NCBI GenBank assembly: GCA_964517465.1
Contig: CAZFEK010000018.1
Location: forward strand, 10,483-74,482
DNA length: 64,000 bases
DNA from: JACPUX01 sp964517465
Lineage (GTDB): Bacteria; Pseudomonadota; Gammaproteobacteria; Burkholderiales; Casimicrobiaceae
Direction of reading: 5' to 3'
Shown here: one piece after another, positions 9,428 to 17,363 of the stretch
How the letters are laid out: each line of letters starts with the position of its first letter
Numbering within the stretch: position 1 is the stretch's first letter
The notes under the pieces: model-generated
Told to the model about the DNA's origin: nothing
The model's input: only the letters and a program-made list of their open reading frames with translations
Databases searched by the model: none
Translations under genes and position numbers: made by a program

Positions 9428-9751
9428 TCAATGGCTTCGATCGGCCGGAAGTACCAGCGGGTCTCCGAACGCGGCTCCGGTGCGGCTCAAATCCAGAACC
9501 TGCAGCACCGCCGGCGAGTGGTTGACCAGGCGCAGATGGGTGCCGCATTTGCGCTTGATCTGGAGCATCAACTGCAGCCCGGCGGTGTCCATTTCGCTCA
9601 CCCCGGAGAGGTCGATCTCGATTTCCCCGGCGGTTTGCGGCGCGAGTGCGGCCAGAATCTCGTCCCGCAGGGCGGCGGCGGTGGCCACGGTCATCTCTCC
9701 CTCGATCAGCAGGCGGCGGCCGGCCGCCGTGTCTTCACAAACGAGTTGCAT
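9428..9751 (-). CDS. STAS-domain protein in che operon
   Basis: 107 aa. It has one STAS (anti-sigma antagonist/MlaB-like) domain: LLIEGEMTVATAAALRDEILA at the N-terminus, and ALAPQTAGEIEIDLSGVSEMDTAGLQLMLQIKR, in which Ser near 70 (GVSEMDTAG) takes the place usually phosphorylated in SpoIIAA-type proteins. STAS proteins of this size occur in alternative Che/Wsp-type clusters between cheY and cheA, where they are thought to modulate the array or a partner kinase. It lies 9 bases from cheY and 18 from cheA. No anti-sigma kinase partner is visible nearby. Confidence 0.88.
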   Translation of the reverse strand: MQLVCEDTAAGRRLLIEGEMTVATAAALRDEILAALAPQTAGEIEIDLSGVSEMDTAGLQLMLQIKRKCGTHLRLVNHSPAVLQVLDLSRTGAAFGDPLVLPADRSH

Positions 9752-9760
9752 GTTCGGCTC

Positions 9761-10126
9761 CTACATGATCAGTTTGGAGACCGCTGCAAGCATCTGCTGC
9801 GGCTGGAAGGGCTTGACGACCCATGCCTTGGCGCCGGCAACCTGGCCTTCGAGTTTCTTGTTTTCACCCGCTTCGGTGGTGAGCATGATGATCGGGGTGA
9901 ACTTGTAGCTGGGATGTTTCTTCACTTCCTTGAGCAGGCTGATGCCGTCCATATTGGGCATGTTGACGTCCGAGATGATGAGATGGACCCGAGCGCCGTC
10001 GAGTTTGGTGAGCGCGTCCTTGCCATCGCAGGCCTCGATCACTTCATAACCGGCGCTCTTCAGCGTGAGATTGACGACTTGCCGCAGCGAAGCGGAGTCG
10101 TCGACAATCATGACCGTCTTGCCCAT
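9761..10126 (-). CDS. cheY: CheY single-domain response regulator
   Basis: 121 aa, only a receiver domain. It has D9/D10 (IVDD), phospho-acceptor D53 (LIISDVNMPNMDG), the T/S switch in MLTTEA (about 83) and K105 in VVKPF. It has no output domain, as expected for CheY acting on FliM of the flagellar switch or, alternatively, on a pilus motor. The sequence TLKSAGYEVIEACDGKDAL resembles CheY proteins that pair with class-7-like or Tfp-type systems. Since no flagellar gene is in the window, the output organelle cannot be told from here. ATG start, 8 bases after the upstream MCP-like gene. Confidence 0.94.
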   Translation of the reverse strand: MGKTVMIVDDSASLRQVVNLTLKSAGYEVIEACDGKDALTKLDGARVHLIISDVNMPNMDGISLLKEVKKHPSYKFTPIIMLTTEAGENKKLEGQVAGAKAWVVKPFQPQQMLAAVSKLIM

Positions 10127-10134
10127 GGCTGCTC

Positions 10135-11355
10135 CTAGAAGAAAGTGATGTTGCTCGGCGCCGCTGCCGATTTGGCCCCGGCGTTTCGCCCAGGCGAGGT
10201 GTGCTGTTCGAGCGTGGTGTAACCCGCTTCGAACTGCGCCAGCCAGGCTGCGGCATCGATTCGTGCCGGGATGTCGCCGCGCGCCATGGCTTCCCGGTCC
10301 TGGGCGAGGCGTGAGTCGAGACGTGCCAGGTCTTTTTCGATCAGGCTCAGGATCTGGCTGACCCGGTCCTGAAACTGCAGATCCACGATGACTTTGCCCA
10401 CCTGGTCGCGCACTCCGTCGCTTTCTTCTTCCAAACGCGTCGCGGCGCTGGAGAGGGCTCCCGCCGACGCGCCGAAGCGCGCGAGCACGGCCTCGATCAC
10501 CTGGCCGGCGGCGGTGATCATGGCATCGTCCGTGGTGGACATCTGATCGGCGCTGGCAATGGTTCGGTTGATCGCGGCCGCGACCCGTTCCACTTTGACG
10601 CGAATCTGTTTGCCGGTTTCTCCGGATTGTGTCGAGAGCTTGCGAACTTCGTCGGCCACGACCGCGAACCCGCGTCCGTGTTCGCCGGCGCGCGCCGCCT
10701 CGATGGCGGCGTTGAGCGCGAGCAGATTGGTTTGTTCGGCCAGACTGGCGACGTCCCCGGCCATGCGCTTCAGGTCATCGGTAAAACCCGCGAGGCTGCG
10801 GATTTCGGCCAGGGTGGCGAGTTTGGCATCCAGAACGCCTTTGAGCGAGGCGATCAGGGCGCTCAATTCGGTTTGCGACTGGGTGATGGTGCCGGCGATA
10901 CCGCCATCGGTGCCGGTGAGACTGCCTGCGGCGCTTCGGGAAGCCCAGACGGCCGCGTCGAGCTTGCTGGAGATGGTGGTGAACTCTTGGGCGAGGCCGG
11001 TCAGAGCGGTTTCGGTCTGTACCCGGGACAATTCGATGTGCTGCCCCCAGCGCGGCAGAAGCCCGTGGCAAACCTCGTGCAGGCTGGCCAGGTAGGTTGC
11101 TATCCGGGCTTCCTGAAGCCGGATTTCGTTCGATCGGGCCGCGCGTATCGTGGTTTCGTAATCCGCGAGCATGCGCCTTTGTAAAACAATCCCGCAAAAG
11201 ACCCCGGAACCGACCAGCAGCAGCGAAAAGCCGAGGGTCAGCGCTCCCAGTTCACCGGCGATCAGCCCAAAGGCGGCGCCGGCGAGCGCCAGGCCGCCGG
11301 TGGCGGCAGGAAGCAATCCGGGCAAGGCGACCGGCGCAACTGCGGTCTGAGCCAT
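10135..11355 (-). CDS. methyl-accepting chemotaxis-like protein without periplasmic domain
   Basis: 406 aa. The ATG at 11355 is preferred over the in-frame TTG two codons upstream, because AGGA lies 8 bases before it. Two adjacent hydrophobic stretches (about 8-35 and 37-60) leave almost no periplasmic loop. The cytoplasmic region carries the MCP signalling tip MAGDVASLAEQTNLLALNAAIEAARAGEHGRGFAVVADEVRKLS near 190-235. There is no HAMP. The C-terminal LQFQDRVSQIL segment resembles the CheZ-like/MCP tail of receptors fused to phosphatase-type helices; this is a loose resemblance only. It probably senses a cytoplasmic or membrane signal. It is the first gene of the che operon. Confidence 0.88.
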   Translation of the reverse strand: MAQTAVAPVALPGLLPAATGGLALAGAAFGLIAGELGALTLGFSLLLVGSGVFCGIVLQRRMLADYETTIRAARSNEIRLQEARIATYLASLHEVCHGLLPRWGQHIELSRVQTETALTGLAQEFTTISSKLDAAVWASRSAAGSLTGTDGGIAGTITQSQTELSALIASLKGVLDAKLATLAEIRSLAGFTDDLKRMAGDVASLAEQTNLLALNAAIEAARAGEHGRGFAVVADEVRKLSTQSGETGKQIRVKVERVAAAINRTIASADQMSTTDDAMITAAGQVIEAVLARFGASAGALSSAATRLEEESDGVRDQVGKVIVDLQFQDRVSQILSLIEKDLARLDSRLAQDREAMARGDIPARIDAAAWLAQFEAGYTTLEQHTSPGRNAGAKSAAAPSNITFF

Positions 11356-11429
11356 GAGCAAATCCTATCGACCGGGCGCCTCTGGGCACCCAATGGATGA
11401 GCTAACGGCCCCCACTGTGGCGCATGCAT

Positions 11430-11462
11430 CCGGAATATCCCGGAATGCTCTTGATATTCCGG
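11430..11462. promoter_or_regulatory. inverted repeat upstream of che operon, possible operator
   Basis: The arms CCGGAATATC and GATATTCCGG are perfect 10-bp complements separated by 13 bases. The motif CCGGAAT recurs four times within 45 bases, and CCGGAAT-two bases-CTCTTG occurs twice as a direct repeat. The centre is about 90 bases upstream of the first che-operon start codon, a sensible distance for an operator. The factor is unknown and I saw no clear sigma-28 or sigma-54 promoter next to it. Confidence 0.45.
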
Positions 11463-11499
11463 AATACTCTTGGCGCCTCGTCGATCAGTGTATCGTTAT

Positions 11500-11824
11500 G
11501 TGGCCGCTCCGGCGCCGCCCGGCGCAACGTCCAGGCCTGCGAAGTTGCCCAGTGACGCCGGGCGAAACGCGGCGCCTACGCTACGCCGTTTCCTTGGCGT
11601 GGCCGCTCCGGCGCCGCCCGGCGCAACGTCCAGGCCTGCGAAATTGCCCAGTGACGCCGGGCGAAACGCGGCGCCTACGCTACGCCGTTTCCTTGGCGTG
11701 GCCGCTCCGGCGCCGCCCGGCGCAACGTCCAGGCCTGCGAAATTGCCCAGTGACGCCGGGCGAAACGCGGCGCCTACGCTACGCCGTTTCCTTGGCGTGG
11801 CCGCTCCGGCGCCGCCCGGCTAAG
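11500..11824. repeat. 99-bp tandem repeat, about 3.3 copies
   Basis: Copies begin at 11501, 11600, 11699 and 11798 (the last truncated after about 25 bases), with only one or two mismatches, so the spacing is exactly 99. Each unit starts TGGCCGCTCCGGCGCCGCCC and contains opposed GC-rich segments (GGCGCCGC...GCCCGGCG and GCCGGGCG...GCGGCGCC) able to fold on themselves, reminiscent of a REP doublet. Near-identity of copies suggests recent amplification. No protein or CRISPR character is seen. Confidence 0.93.
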
Positions 11825-11878
11825 CGTCCGGGCCAAGGCCAGGGCCCGGCGATCCGCTTGGGTTCGGGCCTGTCCGGC

Positions 11879-12496
11879 TCAGGAAGGTGCGGCGTTCGTC
11901 CGCGCAGCCAGTTGTACGAGCTCGGCGAGCGAACGCGCGCCGGTTTTTTTCATGATGCTGGCGCGGTGATCTTCCACGGTTTTGGCGCTGATGTTGAGGT
12001 CAGAGGCGATGCGCTTGTTCATGCGGCCGTCGAGCAAAAGCGCCAGCACCTGGCGCTCGCGCCGGCTCAGTCCAGCCAGGCGAGCTTCCTGCTCGGCGCG
12101 GATGCGCATTTCGGCGCGGCGTTCGCGGCTGCGTTCCAGGGCCAGTAGCACCCGCGAGATCAAGGCCTGGTTGTCAAATGGCTTCTGCAGGAAGTCGACG
12201 GCGCCGCCGCGCATCGCTTCCACCGCCATGGGCACATCACCATGGCCGGTGATGAAGATGACCGGGAATTCGAGCCCGCGTTCCGCCATGCGGGCCTGAA
12301 CTTCGAGACCCGACAGCCCGGGCATGCGCACATCGAGCACCACACAGCCGCAGCATTGCGGGTCGCAATGATCGAGAAACTCCCGGCCGGTGCCGAAACT
12401 TTTCACCTCGACTCCCAGTGTTTCGATCAGCATGGCCAAGGATTGGCGCACTACGGCGTCGTCCTCGACGACGCAAACGCAAGGCGTTTCGTTCAT
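11879..12496 (-). CDS. FixJ/NarL-type response regulator
   Basis: 205 aa. The receiver domain has E11/D12 and phospho-acceptor D55 (VVLDVRMPGLSG), with K105 in LQKPF. A charged linker (ERSRERRAEMRIRAEQEARL) leads to a LuxR/GerE HTH at about 143-195 (LSRRERQVLALLLDG, ISAKTVEDHRA). This architecture and the VMP-GHGDVPMAVEAM segment are typical of FixJ/TtrR/DctR-type regulators. Its ATG overlaps the stop of the upstream histidine kinase (ATGA), so the two form a translationally coupled two-component pair. Target genes are unknown; the adjacent nap cluster or che operon are candidates by position only. Confidence 0.93.
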   Translation of the reverse strand: MNETPCVCVVEDDAVVRQSLAMLIETLGVEVKSFGTGREFLDHCDPQCCGCVVLDVRMPGLSGLEVQARMAERGLEFPVIFITGHGDVPMAVEAMRGGAVDFLQKPFDNQALISRVLLALERSRERRAEMRIRAEQEARLAGLSRRERQVLALLLDGRMNKRIASDLNISAKTVEDHRASIMKKTGARSLAELVQLAARTNAAPS

Positions 12497-14895
12497 GCCT
12501 CGCCTCCCAGGGGCAAAGTGAGGTAGAAAGTGGTGCCGCCACCCTCGTTCTGCGCGGCCCAGAGCTTGCCGCCGTGGGCTTCGGCTATGCTTCGGCTGAT
12601 CGCCAGCCCCATGCCCATGCCCGCGGACTTGGTGGTGAAGAAGGGAGTGAAAAGATCCACCGCAATGCGGTCGGGTAAGCCGCAGCCCGAGTCCGATACA
12701 CCGACTTGCACCGCTTCGGATCCGTCGGCAAGCCGGGTGCTGAGCACGAGGCGGCGCTCGCCGGCGACGCCCTCCATGGCTTCAACGCCATTGCGTATGA
12801 GGTTCAGGAGCACTTGCTCCACCTGTACCCGGTCTATCGACACTCGGGGGAGATCAGACGCAAGCTCGAAGGCATAGCTCACTTCTCTGGGCTTGACGGC
12901 AATGTCCGCCAGGCGTGTGACCTCCCGGATCAATTCGTTGAGATCGACCTCTTCGCGCAGCGACGTCTGTTTGCGCGAAAATTCGCGTATGCGCCAAACG
13001 ATGTCTCCGGCGCGCAGCGCCTGGCCGTTGATCAGCTGCACCAGCTCGCTCGCGGCTCGCGAATCCGGCGGTGTGTTTCCGAGCCGGTGTTCGAGCACAC
13101 CGCAGAAATTGGCAATGGCCGAAAGCGGTTGGTTCAGTTCGTGGGCCAAAGCGGCCGCCATTTCCCCCATCGCCGCAAGCCGCGCATGGTGCAGCATTTC
13201 TTCCTGGCGCAAGGCCTCGCGGGCGCTCATCTCTTTTTGCAGGGTGATGTCTTCGCGCAGCGCCATGAAGTGGGTGATGACCCCGTTTTCAGCAAACAAG
13301 GGAAAAATCCGAACACGCTCCCAGTGGAGTTCGCCGCTCTTCTTGCGGTTGCGAAGTTCGCCCGTCCATTCCTTTCCGCGCGTGATCGTATCCCAGAGTG
13401 TGCGGTAGAGTTCACCCGGCATTTCGCCAGACTTGAGCAGCCGCGGGTTGCGCCCCCGCACATCGAGAAACGAGTAGCCGGTCGTTTGGCAAAAGCGCGG
13501 ATTGACGTATTCGATGCGGCCCGAGGTGTCGGTGATCAGGATGGACACCGGACTTTGCTCGATGGCGACGGAAAGCCGGCGCAGCTCCATTTCAGCCGCG
13601 CGCTGCACGGTCACGTCGGCGATGGCTCCGATGAAACGCTGCACCGCTCCGCTGGCATCGGTCACGGCGATGCCCCGGCCGTGGAACCAGCGGTAGCTTC
13701 CGTCCTTGCAGCGCAGACGGTAGATCTGGTCGAAGCGGGCACCGCGGCGCAGCGTTTCTTCTTGTGCTGCGGCGGCGGCTTCCCGGTCGTCGGGGTGCAA
13801 GGCTTCGGTGAAATGAAAATCTTTGTTCAATTCCTCCTGGGAGCCGTAACCCAGGAGCGCAGCAAAGCGCTTGGAGAAATAGGTCTCGCGCCCGGCGAGG
13901 TCGTAGTCCCACACCCCCTCGCTGGTGGCCTCCAGAACCGTTTGCAATCGCGCTTCGCTTTTGCGCAGCGCTTCTTGCATTTGGCGCGCTTGCGTAATGT
14001 CGTGGCCTACGCCCCGATAACCTTTGAAAACTCCGCTTTGGTCGTAGACCGGCTCACCGCTGGTGCTCAGAAAGATGCGCTCTCCGTTCGGAAGCACGAC
14101 GCCGTATTCGAAGTTCTGAAAGGGCTCATGGCGCTCCAACTGGGCTTGGTGCAAGTCCCATTGCTCGGCGCTGACGCCAAACGATGGGCCGCCCCAACGG
14201 TGCTTGCCGAGCAATTGGGAGTTGACGAAAGCGCCGGCGGGTCCGCCAGGGGCGCCCGAGAACTCGATGAAGCGGAATTCGGCGTCCTGTTGCCAGTACC
14301 AGTCCGAGGAGAGTTCGACGAGCGACCGAAACCGGCTTTCGCTGTCGCGCAGTCCGTCGATCAGACGGTGGAAAAGGGTGATGTCCGACAGCATGCCGGC
14401 CAGCCGCCAGGGTCTGCCGTGGGCGTCCCGCTGCAAGCGGCAGCGCTCGCGCACCCAGATCACCGTGCCGTCATCTCGCCGAATGCGGTACTCGAGATCG
14501 GCCGCTCCAGCGTCGTCGAGTTGGCGCGGCAGAGCGCAGAGTCTGGGCTGGTCGGCTTCGAGCACCTGGCGATGGCGCGCCGAGGGGTCCCGGCGCATAT
14601 CTTCGGCTGCTTGCCCGATCAGGCGGTCGGCTCCGGGGCTGAGGTAATGCAGCACCTGCCCATCGGGAGACAGCGAATAAACGACTGCCTCGATGGCGCC
14701 GAGGAGCGCATCGATCTCATCTGCGCGGGAGAGAGTGCTGCAAATGGGCTCGCGCACCGCTGATCCATCGAGGTCTGGTGGTTGGGCGAAGCACGGAGAC
14801 TGCACCCATGGAAAACTTGCCCCGGCAGTATAGCGGCTGGACGTGTGGTCGAGAATCGCACAAATGAATGATCGTGCCGCGGGCGGGTAGACCAA
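12493..14895 (-). CDS. multi-PAS sensor histidine kinase
   Basis: Up to 800 aa. The TTG at 14895 is the longest start. It has no ribosome site, and the GTG at 14757 just before the first PAS is an alternative. Four PAS/PAC modules follow each other (about 50-170, 185-310, 315-440, 445-560), with PAC signatures such as YRIRRDDGTVIWVRERCRL and YRLRCKDGSYRWFHGRG. Then comes a FixL/DctB-class kinase core: H box MAAALAHELNQPLSAI (near 600), N box LLNLIRNGVEAM, G1 DSGCGLP and G2 GMGMGLAIS. There is no membrane segment, so it is probably cytosolic. PAS could hold heme, flavin or nothing; no FixL-specific residue could be assigned. It pairs with the FixJ-type regulator downstream and lies 167 bases after napB in the same direction. 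Confidence 0.92.
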   Translation of the reverse strand: MVYPPAARSFICAILDHTSSRYTAGASFPWVQSPCFAQPPDLDGSAVREPICSTLSRADEIDALLGAIEAVVYSLSPDGQVLHYLSPGADRLIGQAAEDMRRDPSARHRQVLEADQPRLCALPRQLDDAGAADLEYRIRRDDGTVIWVRERCRLQRDAHGRPWRLAGMLSDITLFHRLIDGLRDSESRFRSLVELSSDWYWQQDAEFRFIEFSGAPGGPAGAFVNSQLLGKHRWGGPSFGVSAEQWDLHQAQLERHEPFQNFEYGVVLPNGERIFLSTSGEPVYDQSGVFKGYRGVGHDITQARQMQEALRKSEARLQTVLEATSEGVWDYDLAGRETYFSKRFAALLGYGSQEELNKDFHFTEALHPDDREAAAAAQEETLRRGARFDQIYRLRCKDGSYRWFHGRGIAVTDASGAVQRFIGAIADVTVQRAAEMELRRLSVAIEQSPVSILITDTSGRIEYVNPRFCQTTGYSFLDVRGRNPRLLKSGEMPGELYRTLWDTITRGKEWTGELRNRKKSGELHWERVRIFPLFAENGVITHFMALREDITLQKEMSAREALRQEEMLHHARLAAMGEMAAALAHELNQPLSAIANFCGVLEHRLGNTPPDSRAASELVQLINGQALRAGDIVWRIREFSRKQTSLREEVDLNELIREVTRLADIAVKPREVSYAFELASDLPRVSIDRVQVEQVLLNLIRNGVEAMEGVAGERRLVLSTRLADGSEAVQVGVSDSGCGLPDRIAVDLFTPFFTTKSAGMGMGLAISRSIAEAHGGKLWAAQNEGGGTTFYLTLPLGGEA

Positions 14896-15062
14896 GTTGA
14901 ACCCGCGGCGTTGACATGAGCCGGCCGAGGCCGTGGCGCCCTAGCTGCGGCCCGTCCACCTCAAGGGCAGGCCTTTCGGTGGGTCCCGGCCGCCGCCGGC
15001 GATTGCCTCACTCGGGGGGGGCCAGGCGAGCCGGCAAGGCGTTCCGAGTTGCTCGATGCTGA

Positions 15063-15515
15063 CTACTTTGCCGCCGTGCCTATGAAGGTGTTTTCCACCA
15101 AGGGCCTGGCGTCGACCTGCGGCACATGGCAACTATTGCACTGGTAGCGATCCATGGTGACCGGGCGCACGGCACCGGCCGCCGCCTCGGCGAGGTGGCT
15201 ATCGCCGATTTTGGGCGCGTTCTTCTCTTTGTGTTTTTGGACGCTGTGGCAATCTAGGCACTGGTTGTCGCTGACCGTGATTTCGTCGAAATTGTCTACC
15301 GCATGCGGAACCAGCGGCGGCTGCTCCTTGAAGGTGCGCGCAATCGTCGGTTGTAGCCCCGGCTTCTTGCCGACATAGGCTTTCTGCTCGGCGGGAGCTT
15401 GGTCCGAGCTAGCCACATCGGCGCCGCGAAGGCTGGCGATGCCAGCGAATTGCGCGCAACCAAAAGCCGCCACCGCGATGGCGCCCGCCCAAATCCATGT
15501 GACAGACCGTTTCAT
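15063..15515 (-). CDS. napB: NapB periplasmic diheme cytochrome c
   Basis: 150 aa from the ATG at 15515, preceded by GAGGAGACGTTC; the frame extends 11 codons upstream without a ribosome site. Signal peptide about 1-20 (WIWAGAIAVAAFGCAQFA). Two c-type heme motifs, CLDCH and CNSCH, and the NapB-type PPLVPHAVDNF / NQCLDCHSVQKH region are clear. NapB takes electrons from the membrane and passes them to NapA in the periplasm. It is the last gene of napDAGHB, 25 bases after napH. Confidence 0.95.
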   Translation of the reverse strand: MKRSVTWIWAGAIAVAAFGCAQFAGIASLRGADVASSDQAPAEQKAYVGKKPGLQPTIARTFKEQPPLVPHAVDNFDEITVSDNQCLDCHSVQKHKEKNAPKIGDSHLAEAAAGAVRPVTMDRYQCNSCHVPQVDARPLVENTFIGTAAK

Positions 15516-15540
15516 GAACGTCTCCTCGGGAGTAGAAAAT

Positions 15541-16446
15541 TCAGCCACTTTGCTTGCTCATCACCGACACCCTGTGCTTCGCGGGCTGCGACGCAGTCGC
15601 GGGGGTGCCATACCTCAGGCCAAAAGCGAAAACATCTTTGGCGCAGACATCGATGCAACGTCCGCAATTGGTGCAGTTCTGTGCCAGGATTACCGGCTTG
15701 TGCTCGGCGCCGCCTTTGAGTGCCGGGCGTATCACTTGGGCTTCCGGGCATACCACGTAACAATCGAGACAGTCGTTGCAAGCGTCGCGCTGCGGGGCGG
15801 TCACGCGCAGCAGGGCGTAACGGCCCAGGAGGCTATAGAAAGCACCTTGCGGGCATAGGTGGCCGCACCAGCCATCCTTCATGACCAGCAAATCAAATAG
15901 AAAAATAGCCAGGATCACGACCCAGCTTGCACCCAAGCCGAAAATCAGCGCGCGGTGGAGCATCGAGACCGGATTCACCAATTCCCAGGCCAGCATGCCG
16001 GTGACGGCGGCCAGAGCCAGCGTCATGGCCAAAATCCAATATCGCGTTTCGCGCGAGACGTGGGCGCCGCCTTTGATGCCGATGGCCTCCCTCAACCAGG
16101 CGGCGGCGTCGGTAATGAGGTTCAGCGGGCAGACCCAGGAACAGAAGACTCGTCCGCCGACCAAGCCATAAAAGACCAAGACCAAGAACGCACCCGTCAA
16201 GGCCTTGTTCTCCGGCCAATGTCTTGCGAACAGGGATTGACCCAACACAAAGGGATCGGTGAGCGGCAAGATTCCGAGGGTGTAGCTGTAGGATAGATTG
16301 CCTTTGACGATCCACACCCCGGCCAGCGGGCCGAGCATAAATAACGCGAGTATGGAAAGCTGCGACGCGCGTCGCGCCAGCAGCCACTTGTGCGCGGCAA
16401 GCCAGCCTTTTGTGGCGGCGGCTTCTTTGCCGACCGGGAGGTTCAC
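15541..16446 (-). CDS. napH: NapH membrane quinol-oxidising ferredoxin-like protein
   Basis: 301 aa, GTG start overlapping the napG stop (GTGA). Four to five membrane segments (for example SILALFMLGPLAGVWIV and YWILAMTLALAAVTGMLAW). There are conserved cytoplasmic CP motifs (CPLN near 122, CPQGAF near 200) and two C-terminal 4Fe-4S clusters, CNDCLDCYVVCPE and CTNCGRCIDVCAKDVF. With NapG it forms a quinol dehydrogenase feeding NapAB. There is no napC in this cluster, so NapGH is the likely electron route here. Confidence 0.95.
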   Translation of the reverse strand: MNLPVGKEAAATKGWLAAHKWLLARRASQLSILALFMLGPLAGVWIVKGNLSYSYTLGILPLTDPFVLGQSLFARHWPENKALTGAFLVLVFYGLVGGRVFCSWVCPLNLITDAAAWLREAIGIKGGAHVSRETRYWILAMTLALAAVTGMLAWELVNPVSMLHRALIFGLGASWVVILAIFLFDLLVMKDGWCGHLCPQGAFYSLLGRYALLRVTAPQRDACNDCLDCYVVCPEAQVIRPALKGGAEHKPVILAQNCTNCGRCIDVCAKDVFAFGLRYGTPATASQPAKHRVSVMSKQSG

Positions 16447-17300
16447 AGCCGATCTCCTTGGAGAGCGCGCGGCGCGGCGGTTTTCGTTGCTGGCGCCTCG
16501 CGCAGGCTCTCACGCGACAAACCCTTGCCGGATTCGTAGCGCAGGCCTTCAGGCAAGTTGTATTGGTGCTGCGGATCAGGTGCCACTAGGCTTTTGCCGG
16601 CTTTTTGTTGTTCCACCCAACCCAGGCGGTAGTGCTTGCCCGGTTCCCCTTTGGCGAGCTCCCGCGGGTAGATCTTGATCGCCGCTGTTTCCAGCGGGCA
16701 GGCCTTTTCGCATTTGCCGCAGCCGGTGCAGGCATCGGAATGCACCACCGGAATGAACAAGGCGTGTTTCCCAGTGCGGGGGTTGAGGCGCTGTTCGAGG
16801 GTGATGGCGCGGTCGAGCACCGGACAGACGCGATAGCAGATGTCACAGCGCAGACCCAAGAAGTTGAGGCAGTTCTCCTGGTCTACCAGCACCGCGAGGC
16901 CCATTTGCGCCTTGGTGATTTCTTTCAACGCAGGGCTGAGCGCGCCGGTCGGGCAGGCTTTGACGCAGGGGATGTCTTCGCACATTTCGCAGGGCGTCTG
17001 ACGTGCCACAAAATACGGCGTGCCGGTTGCTACCGGTTCTTCGGGCTTGGCGAGGGTGAGGATGTCATAGGGGCAGTCGCGCACGCACAGGCCGCAGCGT
17101 ACGCAGACGCCAAGGAAATCTTGCTCCTTCAATGCCCCTGGAGGGCGAATCGCCCAAGGCGGCAAGGCTTTGGCTTGTTTGGCATAAAGACCCAGACCCA
17201 CACCCAAAAGCCCAACCCCGCAGGCGAGCCTTGCCGAATCGAGCAAGAACTGCCGGCGCGCCGCGCGGCTGACTGCGCTGAGTGGGGCTTCGAGACTCAT
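16443..17300 (-). CDS. napG: NapG periplasmic ferredoxin-type protein
   Basis: 285 aa, ATG start. A twin-arginine-like N-terminus (SRAARRQFLLDSARLACGVGLLG) suggests Tat export. Four Cys clusters for 4Fe-4S centres are visible: CVRCGLCVRDCP, CEMCEDIPCVKACP, CLNFLGLRCDICYRVCP and CTGCGKCEKACP. It accepts electrons from NapH and relays them towards NapB/NapA on the periplasmic side. It lies 63 bases after napA and overlaps napH. Confidence 0.95.
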   Translation of the reverse strand: MSLEAPLSAVSRAARRQFLLDSARLACGVGLLGVGLGLYAKQAKALPPWAIRPPGALKEQDFLGVCVRCGLCVRDCPYDILTLAKPEEPVATGTPYFVARQTPCEMCEDIPCVKACPTGALSPALKEITKAQMGLAVLVDQENCLNFLGLRCDICYRVCPVLDRAITLEQRLNPRTGKHALFIPVVHSDACTGCGKCEKACPLETAAIKIYPRELAKGEPGKHYRLGWVEQQKAGKSLVAPDPQHQYNLPEGLRYESGKGLSRESLREAPATKTAAPRALQGDRL

Positions 17301-17363
17301 GGCGTATTGCCGGCAGCGCGGGCACCTTGGGTACGGTGGTGCCCGATGCGGCCAGCACTCGAA

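Larger units (their letters stand above)
11356..11878. other. intergenic control region with repeats upstream of che operon
   Basis: About 520 bases without a convincing gene. On the operon side (11430-11462) lies an inverted repeat in an AT-richer stretch. The rest is a GC-rich 99-bp tandem repeat. Because the repeat length is a multiple of three, several reading frames stay open through it, but their repetitive Arg/Pro/Ala translations look non-coding. Confidence 0.65.

Noticed and set aside
11500..11824. CRISPR-like array
   Set aside because: Units are directly adjacent with no variable spacers and no cas genes are present.
11354..12148. repetitive protein encoded through the 99-bp repeats
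   Set aside because: Open only because the repeat length is divisible by three; no ribosome site, and frames run into the response regulator gene.
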